Shown here piece by piece: positions 34,234-45,060 of a DNA stretch of 64,000 nt. Each line of letters opens with the position of its first letter. The first letter of the stretch is position 1. Source of the DNA: Mytilus trossulus (lineage: Eukaryota > Mollusca > Bivalvia > Mytilida > Mytilidae); NCBI RefSeq assembly GCF_036588685.1, contig NC_086386.1, positions 31,549,883 to 31,613,882 of the forward strand, read 5' to 3'. The translations under genes and the position numbers were made by a program. The notes beneath the pieces are model-generated. The model made no database searches, was not told where the DNA came from, and saw only the letters and a program-made list of their open reading frames with translations.

Positions 34234-36138
34234 GTCGTCGTCGTCGTCGTCGTCGTCCGAATACTTTTAGTTTTCGCACTCTAACTTTAGTAAAAGTAAA
34301 TATAAATCTATAAAATTGCATCACAAGGTTTATGACCACAAAAGGAAGGTTGTTATTGATTTTGGGAGTTTTGGTCCCAACATTTTAGGAATTAGGGGCC
34401 AAAAAGGGCCCAAATAAGCATTTTCTTGGTTTTTGCACTATAACTTTAGTTTAAGTTAATAGAAATCTATGAAATTTTGACACAAGGTTTATGACCACAA
34501 AAGAAAGGTTGGGATTCATTTTGGGAGTTTTGGTCTCAACAGTGTAGGAATAAGGGGCCAAAAAAGGGCCCAAATAAGCATTATTCTTGGTTTTCGCACA
34601 ATAACTTTAGTTTAAGTAAATAGAAAATAATGAAATTTAAACACAATGTTTATGACCACAAAAGGAAGGTTGGTATTGATTTTTGGAGTTTAGGTCCCAA
34701 CAGTTTAGGAATTAGGGGCCAAAAAGGGACCCAAATAAGCATTTTTCTTGGTTTTCGCACCATAACTTTAGTATAAGTAAATAGTAATCTATGAAATTTA
34801 AACACAAGGTTTATGACCATAAAAGGAAGGTTGGTAATGATTTTGGGAGTTTTGGTCCCAACAGTTTAGGAATAAGGGGCCCAAAGGGTCCAAAATTAAA
34901 CTTTGTTTGATTTCATCAAAATTGAATAATTGGAGTTCTTTGATATGCCGAATCTAACTGTGTATGTAGATTTTTAACTTTTGGTCCCGTTTTCAAATTG
35001 GTCTACATTAAGGTCCAAAGGGTCCAAAATTAAGTTTGATTTTTGACAAAAAATTAATCGGTTGGGTTCTTTGATATGCTGAATCTAAAAATGTACTTTG
35101 ATTCTTGATTATCGGCCCAGTTTTCAAGTTGGTCCAAATCGGGGTCCAAAATTAAACTTTGTTTGATTTCATCAAAAATTGAATAAATGGGGTTCTTTGA
35201 TATGCCAAATCTAACTGTGTATGTAGATTCCTCATTTTTGGTCTTGTTTTCAAATTGGTCTACATTAAAGTCCAAAGGGTCCAAAATTAAACTTAGTTTG
35301 ATTTTAACAAAAATTGAAATCTTGGGGTTCTTTGATATGCTGAATCCAAACATGTACTTAGATTTTTGATTATGGGCCCAGTTTTCAAGTTGGTCCAAAT
35401 CAGGATCTAAAATTATTATATTAAGTTTTGTGCAATAGCAAGTCTTTTCAATTGCACAGTATTGCGCAATGGCAAGAAATATCTTATTGCAAAATATTGT
35501 GAAATAGCAATTTTGTTTTTAATTAGAGTTATCTTTCTTTGTCCAGAATAGTAAGCAAGAAATATCTAATTGTAAGAATTTTTTTTATTTGGAGTTATCT
35601 TTCTTTGTCCGGAATCAACTTAAATCTTTGTTATATATACAATATGCAATACAATGTATATTCACTTTTTACTACCAACTGATAAATTAAAATAATCTTT
35701 ACCATTCAGTGATAACAAGCAGTTTTTTTACATCTTAATATTTTATGATGTATTTAAATGAGTAGTAATTGTTGCAAACTCCATTAGAAATTTTAATTGA
35801 GATTAGTTTTGGAATAAGGGAAAGGGGGATGTGATTAAAAAAATTGGGTTCAATTTTCTCATTTGAAATTTCATAGATAAAAAGAAAATTTCTTCAAACA
35901 TTTTTTTGAGAGGAATAATATTCAACAGCATAGTGAATTGCTCTAAGAGAAAACTAAATTTTTAATTTCATTAGAACACATTCATTCTGTGTCAGAAACC
36001 TATGCTGTGTCAACTATTTAATCACAATCCAAATTTAGAGCTGAATCCAGCTTGAATGTTGTGTCCATACTTGCCCCAACCGTTCAGGGTTCAACCTCTG
36101 CGGTCGTATAAAGCTACGCCCTGCGGAGCATCTGGTTA
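34141..36138 (+). mobile_element. ~2-kb family D element, copy 1
   Basis: It begins with TTTTATACGACCGCAAATTT and an inverted ATACGAC…GTCGTAT hairpin, then a (GTC)n microsatellite at 34195-34257. Four ~130-base units ('ggtttatgaccacaaaagga', 'ttaggaattaggggcc') and then 'ggtccaaagggtccaaaatt' units follow. It ends TGCGGTCGTATAAAGCTACG, then TCTGGTTA. The ends share TTTATACGACCGCA in inverted orientation. The second copy is at 38153-41123. No transposase. It lies between the 64-nt exon and the TIR exon. Confidence 0.8.
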
Positions 36139-36643
36139 GCAATTTGCATAAATTTTGTAAATTTTTGTAATATTTAACAAAATATTTTCCACTGTAACTA
36201 TTGGACACAGTTTTTTATAGATAGAGAAAATTGTAAGCAGCAAGAATGTAAAGTAGGATATATAAACACATCATAATCACCAAAACACATTTTTTGTCAT
36301 GAATCCATCCTTTGTTTAATATGTACAAATACCATATTGAGCAACACAGGTTCTTTAGAGCCTCTAGTTAACTAATCAAAAAGTTTTGATGTTTGCCATT
36401 TAAAAAATATTACCGATAATGCATTACCTTGTGAAACTAAAAATTGTCCCATATAAAACATTGCAAGTGCAAACAACATTTGGAACAAAAAAGATTACTA
36501 AGTATAATTGGTACAATACAATATGTATACATATCATGTAAATTAATTTGGGGATACATTAATCATAATTCCTATTAATAGTGAGCTTTTTTATTTGACC
36601 TTTGATTATAATTATTTTATGTCTCTATATTTTATTTCGACAG

Positions 36644-37101
36644 ACATCACAGATGTTGTAATTCTTCATGCAGAAGATGATAGACTACTAGCCTTAGATT
36701 TCATGAATAATATGGAAGCAGAATTCCCAGAATTAAAACTAAATTTGAAGATATTTGAGCAGTTGAATGTAGGCAAAAGTATGTTTGAATCAGCATCACT
36801 TCTGTTTGAAACCTGCAGATTCCTATTTGTGTTATTGACACACAAATTTGCAAGGGATGACCTACCAAGATTTTTGAATGAGATTGCATTGGTTGAGACC
36901 ATAACATTTAAAGACAGAAACTGCAGGTTAATACAAGTTCTTATAGATGGCGACTGTCGTGCTCCAGAATTAGGTCCAATAATTCCTTTGATGTATAATA
37001 GATATTTGGAGGCCAAATCGCGAGGCATTAGGGATCGTGGATTTATAAATAGTTTTGAGAAATTGGTGAAAAACGGTAGAAAGAATTACTTGACAAGCTA
37101 G
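36644..37101 (+). CDS. TIR-domain terminal exon of the HEPN-TIR gene
   Basis: 458 nt from a phase-1 acceptor ('tatttcgacag') to TAG. The exon encodes 151 residues that start ITDVVILHAEDDRLLALDF. Typical TIR features in order: the first strand D-V-V-I-L-H-A; L-K-I-F-E and GKSMFES around the second and third strands; LFVLLTHKFARDDL with F-L-N-E-I-A-L, where the acid would align with the catalytic Glu of NADase TIRs (inference); and RLIQVLIDGDCRAPELGPII as box 2. The length fits one TIR domain. The ORF extends left into intron, but the acceptor phase matches the exon at 33744-33807. The complete chain 26127…37101 gives 1,211 coding bases plus the base before the ATG, i.e. a 403-residue HEPN-TIR protein. 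TIRs signal by self-association or degrade NAD+. An AATAAA was not seen close behind; an ATTAAA is at about 37229. Confidence 0.85.
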
Positions 37102-38150
37102 CATACTGTTGTGATGAATTTTTATTAATGTGAATTGTGCAACTGAAAGAGTATTGCAATATTAAGAACTTGCATTATGATATCTGATACATATAAATGT
37201 ACTTAACACTCAATATTTGATCTTGTATTAAATTTATTCTTCACAATTTGAACTTCTATATACAGGCAATTATTTCTGAATTAGCAATATTTAATTTAAA
37301 ATTGTTGAATGAGATTTTAGCCAAGGAAACATTGGTTAATTTTTCCCCATATCTTTTCTTTTTTCTTTTTTATATTTCGAATAATCATAAATTCTACTTT
37401 AATAAGAAGTAAAGATTTTTGAAATTTGTTTATGTTTTATTGTTGAGCTGTACTTGGAATGTATAAGCTATTTTTCAATTTCGATCTTTGGTTGCTAATC
37501 TATATCATAAATCATAATTTATTTCTGTTAGCTGCTTTGCAACAATCATTTGTCAAGGTAAAATATAGCTTGCTTCTATTTGTTAGCAAGAGTTATATTT
37601 CTTTTTGTTCAATGTATATTATTGAAGTAATACATGTAAGTTATAAGTTGAATATAAACTATATTTGTATTTGCATTTGTAAATAATGTTCAAGAGGGCA
37701 TGATTTAACTATCAAACCATAGACAATCAAGTATATTTCCATATAAAGAAATGATATCTAGACTTGATATATGTTCAAATCATTTGTATTTTGAATTTAA
37801 ATGCGTTTTCTTGTCTAAAATAGTTGGATTTTGTGACATACTTTACCTACCAAAAAAATCATTAGGGCTTGAATTTACAGTTATTATACCTCATGTTGGC
37901 ACTTAAAAGTCAAATAATTTTAAATGGGCATCCAGGGCATGGTGAAAGACGGCAACTCTTTTGGATAGAAGAGCTAAAGTGAGGGCAAATATTTCTTGTT
38001 CCTGTTATTAAATACACTGTTGATTACTAGTATATTAACTTTTAAGATTAAAAAAAGAAACTAAATTAATGACATGAATATTCATTTATAATAACACTCT
38101 AAGTTCATGTAGAAAGGTACGGAAGAAGTTATATAAATATCCGACTTTTT
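37102..38150. other. 3' UTR / intron behind the TIR exon
   Basis: AT-rich; probably includes the 3' UTR of the TIR form. No further exon. The 75-codon frame at 37459-37686 has no recognisable content. Confidence 0.5.
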
Positions 38151-38152
38151 CT

Positions 38153-41123
38153 TTTTATACGACCGCAAATTTTGAAAAAAATTTCGTCGTATATTGCTAT
38201 CACGTTGGTGTCGTCATCTGCGTCGTCGTCGTCGTTGTCGGCGTCCGAATACTTTTAGTTTTCGCACTCTAACTTTAGTAAAAGTGAATTGAAATCTATG
38301 AAATTTTAACACAAGGTTTATGACCATAAAAGGAAGGTTGGTATTGATTTTGGGAGTTTTGGTCCCAATATTTTAGGAATTAGGGGCCAAAAAGGGCCCA
38401 AATAAGCATTTTCTTGGTTTTCGCACTATAACTTTAGTTTAAGTGAATAGAAATCTATGAAATTTTGACACAAGGTTTATGACCACAAAAGAAAGGTTGG
38501 GATTGATTTTGGGAGTTTTGGTTTCAACAGTTTAGGAATTAGGGGCAAAAAAGGGCCCAAATAAGCATTATTCTTGGTTTTCGCACAATAACTTTAGTTT
38601 AAGTAAATAGAAATCATGGAAAATAAAACACAATGTTTATGACCACAAAAGGAAGATTGGTATTGATTTTGCGAGTTAAGGTCCCAACTGTTTAGGAATT
38701 AGGGGCCAAAAAGGGACCCAAATAAGCATTTTTCTTGGTTTTCGCACCATAACGTTAGTATAAGTAAATAGTAATCTATGAAATTTAAACACAAGGTTTA
38801 TGACCATAAAAGGAAGGTTAGTATTGATTTTGGGAGTTTTGGTCCCATCAGTTTTGGAAAAAGGGGCCCAAAGGGTCCAAAATTAAACTTTGTTTGATTT
38901 CATCAAAATTGAATAATTGTGGTTATTTGATATGCCGAATCTAACTGTGTGTGTAGATTCTTAACTTTTGGTCATGTTTTCAAATTGGTCTACATTTAGG
39001 TCCAAAGGGTCCAAAATTAAACTTAGTTTGATTTTGACAAAAAATGAATCGGTTGGGTTCTTTGATCTGTTGAATCTAAAAATGTACTTAGGTTCTTGAT
39101 TATTGACCCAGTTTTCAAGTTGGTCCAAATCTGGGTCCAAAATTAAACTTTATTTGATTTCATCAAAAATTGAATAAATGGGGTTCTTTGATATGCCAAA
39201 TATAACTGTGTATGTAGATTCTTCATTTTTGGTCCCGTTTTCAAATTGGCCTACATTAAGGTCCAAAGGGTCCGAAATGAAATTAAGTTTGATTTTAACA
39301 AACATTAAATTCTTGGACCTCTTTGATATGCTGAATCTAAACATGTACTTAGATTTTTGATTATGGGCCCAGTTTTCAAGTTGGTCCAAATCAGGATCTA
39401 AAATTATTATATTAAGTATTGTGCAATAGCAAGTCTTTTCAATTGCACAGTATTGTGCAATGGCAAGAAATATCTAATTTCACAATATTGTGAAAAAATT
39501 TTTTTTTTTAAATTAGAGTTATCTTCTTTGTCCAGAATAGTAAGCAAGAAATATCTTATTGCTAGAATTTTTTTTAATTGGAGTTATCTTTCTTTGTCCA
39601 GAATCAACTTAAATCTTTGTTATATACAATATACAATGTATATTCACTTTTTACTACCAACTGATAAATTTAAATATTCTTTACCATTCAGTGATAACCA
39701 GCAGTTTTTTTTACATCTTAATATTTTATGATGTATTTAAATGAGTAGTTATTGTTGCAAACTCCATTAGAATATTTTAATTGAGATTAGTTTTGGAATA
39801 AGGTAAAGGGGGATGTGATTAAAAAATTGGGTTCAATTTTTCTCATTTGAAATTTCATAAATAAAAAGAAAATTTCTTCAAACATTTTTTTGAGAGGAAA
39901 AATATTCAACAGCATAGTGAATTGCTCTAAGAGAAAACAAAAATTTTAAGTTCATTAGAACACATTCATTCTGTGTCAGAAACCTATGCTGTGTCAACTA
40001 TTTCATCACAATCCAAAATTAGAGCTGAATCCAGCTTGAATGTTGTGTCCATACTTGCCCCAACCGTTCAGGGTTCAAAAGAGGGACGAAAGACATCAAA
40101 GGGACAGTCAAACTCGTAAATCTAAAACAAACTGACAACGCCATGGCTAAAAATGAAAAAGACAAACAGAAAAACAATAGTACACATGACACAACATAGA
40201 AAACTAAAGAATAAACAACATGAACCCCACCAAAAACTAGGGGTGATCTCAGGTGCTCCGGAAGGGTAAGCAGATCCTGCTCCACATGCGGCACCCGTCG
40301 TGTTGCTAATGTGATTACAAATCCGGTAAATAGTCTAATTCGGTAGGTCAAATTCATGAAAGGGAAGGGGATTGTAGTTACGACGTAAGGAACATATCCG
40401 ATATCATTTGTGAAACGGTTATTCCATAACGGTCAACCAACTCGTGATGGCGTCCGTAAAATTTACGAAGGGATGATTTCAACTTCACCATTTGGAACTC
40501 TTGGTTTAATAGCTTCCTTGTGAGCAGTAACCCTCTATCAAGAAAATCATGATAGGAAATGCAAGCACGGGAATATCGTATCAATTGGGAGATATATACC
40601 CCGTATGCAGGTGCTGCTGGAATGTTGCTACTTAGAAATGGAAAGTTCACAATTGGAAAGCTGAAATCATCTCTTTTGTCGTAAAGTTTTGTCTTCAACC
40701 GACCCTCATTGTCAATTTCTAGATGTAAGTCAAGATATGAAGCCGACTTAACTGTATCTGTAGTATCCTTTATCTCCAATTCGATGGGATAGATGCGATC
40801 CACATAGTCACCAAATTTTAAATTGTTTAGTGAAAGAACGTCATCTATATAGCGGAAAGTAGAGTTAAAGGATATTGCTAACTTCTTATCTTTCTTCCTA
40901 AGAAGTTCCTGCATGAAGTCAGCCTCATAATAATAAAGAAACAAGTCAGCAAGTAGAGGGGCACAGTTTGTTCCCATTGGGATGCCGACAGTCTGTTGAA
41001 AAACACGTCCTCCAAACGTAACAAATATGTTGTCAATCAAGAAATCAAGCATCTTGATAATATCGGTTTCAGAGTTCAACCTCTGCGGTCGTATAAAGCT
41101 ACGCCCTGCGGAGCATCTGGTTA
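38153..41123 (+). mobile_element. Family D element, copy 2 (interrupted by a retroelement)
   Basis: Same start (TTTTATACGACCGC), hairpin, GTC microsatellite (38212-38247), internal units and end (TGCGGTCGTATAAAG … TCTGGTTA at 41123) as copy 1, collinear over about 2 kb. A 989-base retroelement fragment (40079-41067) interrupts it near the right end. Same orientation as copy 1; the two copies bracket the TIR exon. Confidence 0.85.
40079..41067 (-). mobile_element. 5'-truncated reverse-transcriptase retroelement inserted in family D
   Basis: Flanked by TTCAGGGTTCAA (ends 40078) and TTCAGAGTTCAA (ends 41079), a 12-base target duplication with one mismatch; the uninterrupted site is seen in copy 1 of family D. 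The minus strand encodes the RT C-terminal half: FQQTVGIPMGTNCAPLLADL, then FRYIDDVLSL (catalytic Y-x-D-D as Y-I-D-D), down to ITVSQMISDMFLTS and stop at 40378. The conserved 3' tail of about 300 bases follows. 5' truncation with a constant 3' end indicates target-primed reverse transcription; the motif style suggests the Penelope-like group, not certain. The first ~37 residues of the open frame to 41184 come from family D DNA and flank, so they are not element protein. Confidence 0.8.
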
Positions 41124-41238
41124 TTTGTTGAAACTGAGAAAGTCTATCTGTTACTGTAAATTTATATAGATGATCAAATTTCAACTGTTTGTATAAAGCA
41201 AATACAAATATAAACTATATGTGACGTCCTTCTTTCAG

Positions 41239-42056
41239 AGAAAGAGAGTATAAACAGAAAACAATACACACTAGGACAAGATGTTTTCCAATTACATCAC
41301 CAGATTAACCTGGCATCACACATTTGTAGTGGTATTAAAGGCACTGTAACAGATATAGTGATGATGGATGATGGTAGACTGGTGATGTGTTTAATCTACA
41401 ATGGTAAACTAGTGATCTTTAATACAGATGGATCACAGGTAGACAGTATACCTGTAAATGGTGAACCATACAGTATTACAGCAGTCAACAACTCTACAGT
41501 AGCTGTTACACTGGGTAGAAGAAGTTGTATAGAGATGTATGACATAAACAATAAACTCAAAATTAAATCAATATCACTACCTGACATGACTAGAAGGAGT
41601 GGCATTACAACAATAAACAACAAGTTAGGTGTAGGAGGTTACAACATACTACTGATCATAGATCACCAGACAGGAGAGGTGATACAGACAATAAAGACAG
41701 ACTGCCATCCTTACAGTGTACATGGGACTAGTGACAAAATATTCTACAACACCAGCTATAAGAAGAATAACAACAACAACCTGTACTGGTACAGTTATAC
41801 TGATGACAGACATCACACCCTAACATTACCATCACGACCCTCTAGGATGACTACACTACAAGATGGCAGTCTGTATGTGATGAGTGTGGATAATTCAGTA
41901 CAACATGTGTCATCTGATGGTAAACAGTATAAAACTGTTACAATAAAGGGACTTCAAAAACTTAACTATATAGTATACAATCCAATGCAAAGACAACTGG
42001 TTACATGTACATTAAATATAGACCACAATATAATCAATGTCTTCTATGAAATATAA
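41239..42056 (+). CDS. Beta-propeller terminal exon, copy 2 (alternative 3' exon of the HEPN gene)
   Basis: 818 nt behind 'cttctttcag', entering in phase 1, with stop TAA at 42054-42056; 271 residues. The reading KESINRKQYTLGQDVFQLHH, then INLASHICSGIKGTVTDIVM, leads into blades with MDDGRLVMCL, TDGSQVDSIPV, NNSTVAVTLG, IEMYDINNKLKIKS, LYWYSYTDDRHHTLTLP, LQDGSLYVMSVDNSVQHVSS and a final INVFYEI. It is close to the exon at 5077-5882 in sequence, phase and length. It can be spliced in frame to the 64-nt exon at 33744-33807, giving a HEPN-propeller protein of about 523 residues; alternatively it belongs to a separate transcript. AATAAA is at about 42296. No frameshift. Confidence 0.8.
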
Positions 42057-42295
42057 TGTAGTCTTTGGTATACAAAAAGTTATAACATTTCCATAAAATG
42101 TTTTAAGAAATAATGTATAGTATTAATCATTTTATGAATATAATATATAGACCCTTTACTTCAGGGTAATTTGATAATGGTGACATCTCAGTTGAATCCA
42201 TATGAGATCACTCCTTAAAAAAGTATGATTCTTAATTTTTGGTATTAGCTGAGAGAAAATGTTTTAGTTCTCTCCTGTTTTCCATCTTTTTATTT

Positions 42296-42301
42296 AATAA
42301 A
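42296..42301 (+). terminator. Poly(A) signal of propeller gene 2
   Basis: AATAAA about 240 bases after the stop codon, in an AT-rich 3' UTR; a further AATAAA lies near 42577. Confidence 0.5.
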
Positions 42302-42651
42302 GATGATTATTAAAAAAAAGCCATTTTTAATAACAAAAATATTGAATTATTTTTCAGTTTTAGTAATTTCCCCATAAAATTGTTACTACACTAGAAAAGG
42401 TCAATATCCAAATGTCCCTTGTTTGTAAATAATACAAAAAGGACACATTTATCAATCCATAGATTTAGAAATAGGAATTAGTACATAGTAGCCTTTTACT
42501 TGTTACCTTTATTTTCGGCTTGAATAGCTGCAAAGTCTTGTATCTTTAAACTGATGATTTTCTAATGCAATTATAAATAAACAATTGTGTTAGGATGTTA
42601 TAAAAAATGCTTGCAAAATTCAAATAAACATCAGTCTTATATTTTATATAT

Positions 42652-42902
42652 ATACAACTCGTATAAACATCAACCCAACAATGTTAGATCTGTAAATTTG
42701 CTTTCGCAAATTTTTGGTTCTTCCCTCGCCGGGATTCGAACCCATGCTACTGTGATATCGTGACACCAAATCACCTGCACTGCAGCCGTCCCGCTAGACC
42801 ACACGACCACCTGGGCTCTCAAAAAAAGAGCTTTCGGCGCGCATGTGTTACCTTTCCACGTCAGTTTTAATCTAGCGGCGTACTACAGTACATGATATAT
42901 AA
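42652..42902 (-). repeat. tRNA-derived SINE, copy 1
   Basis: On the minus strand a perfect A box TGGTCTAGCGG (42791-42801) and a perfect B box GGTTCGAATCC (42732-42742) sit in a tRNA-like head that starts CCCAGGTGGTCG. A body with 'aaatttgcgaaagcaaattt' and 'aacattgttgggttgatg' follows. The spacing of the boxes is longer than in most tRNAs and no clean cloverleaf is seen. An almost identical copy is 440 bases away. Confidence 0.75.
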
Positions 42903-43091
42903 GGCATGAAGATGTTATTGTTACAGATCGGCTAAATTATCTATAGTAAAGGATCCTACAAATTAATGTAAGATACAGTCATAGAAAATAATTATATTCA
43001 TAAGTACGTCTGAGTCAGTGACAACCCTACAACAGATGTATCCATCGGATCGCCATCAATGATGGTGATACATGGCTGAGTAAATAATGTA

Positions 43092-43341
43092 TATACAACT
43101 CGTCTAAACATCAACCCAACAATGTTAGATCTGTAAATTTGCTTTCGCAAATTTTTGGTTCTTCCCTCGCCGGGATTCGAACCCATGCTACTGTGATATC
43201 GTGACACCAAATCACCTGCACTGCTGCCGTCCCGCTAGACCACACGACCACCTGGGCTCTCAAAAAAAGAGCTTTCGGTGGGCATGTGTTACCTTTCCAC
43301 GTCAGTTTTAATCTAGCGGCGTACTACAGTACATGATATAT
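43092..43341 (-). repeat. tRNA-derived SINE, copy 2
   Basis: Near-identical to 42652-42902, same strand; A box 43232-43242, B box 43173-43183. Followed on the + strand by a (TA)n run at about 43338-43359. The pair suggests either a local duplication or repeated insertion. Confidence 0.75.
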
Positions 43342-43369
43342 ATATATATATATATATATCTTTAATATG

Positions 43370-43662
43370 ATTATAAAAGAAGATGTGTTATGATCGCAAA
43401 TGAGACTTCTCTCCACAAGAGACCAAATGACACAGAAATTAACAGCTTTAGTCTACCACATGGCCTTCCACAATGAACAAAGCCCATACCGCATAGTCAT
43501 CTATTAGAGGCCCCCATATCACAAATGTAAAACAATTCAACCCAGAAAACTAACAGCCTTATTAATTTAAATGGCTCATTATCTTTAATTGTATTTACAT
43601 AGGCGGTAATGGAAACGTTTTTTTCACGTAGCTCAGTCCATATCGTAAACTTGGATAGTAGT
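43370..43662 (+). repeat. Dispersed mussel-type repeat with a 158-bp segment repeated at 46744
   Basis: Begins 'gaagatgtgttatgatcgca' and runs through 'caatgaacaaagcccatacc'. Its last 158 bases (43505-43662, 'gaggcccccatatcacaaat' to 'tatcgtaaacttggata') recur at 46744-46901. The segment directly abuts the 3' end of the BEL/Pao fragment, whose open frame ends inside it. Confidence 0.65.
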
Positions 43663-45060
43663 CCATTGCGTAGTTACATCTTCAGGTAAGCGTTCGTCCC
43701 ATCCAAAATTACGTTTCCATAGTGACTGCATAAATATCTTAGCTTTCACAGTCACGGGACTAAGTATGCCAAGCGGATCAAAGATTTTTGACGACTGTCG
43801 TATTATTTCTCTTTTTGTTACATCTACCATGGTTGAATCTATGTCAACTTCGGCAAATAAAAGTCTGTCGTTCGCAACATCCCAGCGCATTCCAAGTATG
43901 TTGACCTCTTTACTGGAATCTAGTACGTTTTCTGTGTCAGCAAGTTCTCGTAGTCTGTTAGAATTAGAGTTCCATGATCTGAGGTTAAAGCCTCCTTTCT
44001 GTAATAAACACCTAGAATCTCGGTAAAATTGTATAAGGTCGTCTTCGGCTGTAAAACTAGATAAAACATTATCTACATATAAATCTTGTGTAATTCTTGA
44101 AGCTGTTGGACTAGGATTCTCTTCAAAGCGTTTTAATAAAGTTGCATTCAGTATAAATGGTGAGCATGTAGCTCCGAATAAGACTGACTTGAAACGATAT
44201 GTTGTAAACGGACTGGTTGAATCTGTTGGGTCACTTAACCAAAAGAAGCGAGTTACATCACGGTCAGATTTATGAAGTCCAACTTGCAGAAATGCTTTTT
44301 CGATGTCTGTTGTCACTGCAAACTTTTGAGTACGAAATCTGGTAAGTAGCTCTGTTATGTCATTTGAAATTGGCGGATATGAATGAAGACAGTCATTCAA
44401 ACTCGGACTTTTTGCGTTCTCTGTGCAACTGCAATCATACACAATTCTAATTGGAGTAGTTGTAGAGTCCTTTTCGACTGGGTGATGCGGTATGTAGTGT
44501 ATGCGCTGTGGCTCGTCCTCATTTTCTCTTACCTTTTCGATGAAACCACGTTTTTCCTGCTCTCTAATTATATCGCCATATATTTTAAATAAGTTTGGTT
44601 CCTGATTTAAGCGGTTAACTACTCTATGGGTCCTTGCTTTTGCAATCATCTCGTTTGTCGGTAATTCAGGATATTCTTCAATCCATGGAAGTTTTGCAAC
44701 GTACTTTCCATCCTCATATGCTATCGATGTTGATGAAAATTCCTTGATGTTCTGTTTCTGCGTGTTAAGTTTGTCGTTTTCTTGTATACCAAGGGACTCC
44801 AATTTCCAAAATATCTCAATAGCATAGTCCTCTTTTGTGTGACTAGATAATATATGCATCATGTGTGAATTGAGTTGTCCTCTTGTACATGTAAGTGGTC
44901 CAGATAACAAATATCCTATCTTTGAGCTCATCGCTGTAGGTCCGTCGCCTCGAACCATATTATCTTTGATTACATCCAAGTAGTGGTCTGCTCCAATGAG
45001 TAAAGAAATATCAAAGCTATTATCCTCTAATAACGGGTGGGCTAGTTTAAGTCCTTTCAA
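43633..45060 (-). CDS. BEL/Pao retrotransposon pol fragment: reverse transcriptase
   Basis: 475 open codons on the minus strand. The start (KGLKLAHPLLEDNSFDISLL, IGADHYLDVI) is the end of the protease/linker; the frame is open further upstream. It continues with PIRIVYDCSCTENAKSPSLN, VTTDIEKAFLQVGLHKSDRD, FGATCSPFILNATL and the active-site strand LYVDNVLSSF. The Y-V-D-N form is typical of the BEL/Pao group. The connection to RNase H (SSKIFDPLGILSPVTVKAKI) follows, then the frame ends in a repeat at 43662. RNase H and integrase are missing, so the element cannot move by itself. The long open frame suggests recent insertion. Confidence 0.9.
   Translation of the reverse strand: MKGLKLAHPLLEDNSFDISLLIGADHYLDVIKDNMVRGDGPTAMSSKIGYLLSGPLTCTRGQLNSHMMHILSSHTKEDYAIEIFWKLESLGIQENDKLNTQKQNIKEFSSTSIAYEDGKYVAKLPWIEEYPELPTNEMIAKARTHRVVNRLNQEPNLFKIYGDIIREQEKRGFIEKVRENEDEPQRIHYIPHHPVEKDSTTTPIRIVYDCSCTENAKSPSLNDCLHSYPPISNDITELLTRFRTQKFAVTTDIEKAFLQVGLHKSDRDVTRFFWLSDPTDSTSPFTTYRFKSVLFGATCSPFILNATLLKRFEENPSPTASRITQDLYVDNVLSSFTAEDDLIQFYRDSRCLLQKGGFNLRSWNSNSNRLRELADTENVLDSSKEVNILGMRWDVANDRLLFAEVDIDSTMVDVTKREIIRQSSKIFDPLGILSPVTVKAKIFMQSLWKRNFGWDERLPEDVTTQWTTIQVYDMD

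Noticed and set aside
34085-34339. Arginine-rich minus-strand frame
   Set aside because: Arises from the (GTC)n microsatellite of family D.
35054-35398. 114-codon minus-strand frame (and 39150-39389)
   Set aside because: Repeat translation of family D internal units, present in both copies.
36666-37028. 120-codon minus-strand frame opposite the TIR exon
   Set aside because: Shadow of the TIR coding strand; no similarity of its own.
40019-40357. 112-codon minus-strand frame (also 11142-11372)
   Set aside because: Lies in the conserved non-coding 3' tail of the retroelement and recurs with its copies.
42720-42810. tRNA gene on the minus strand (and again at 43160-43250)
   Set aside because: A and B boxes are perfect, but spacing and flanks do not form a clean cloverleaf and two copies share a long non-tRNA body; SINE is the better call.
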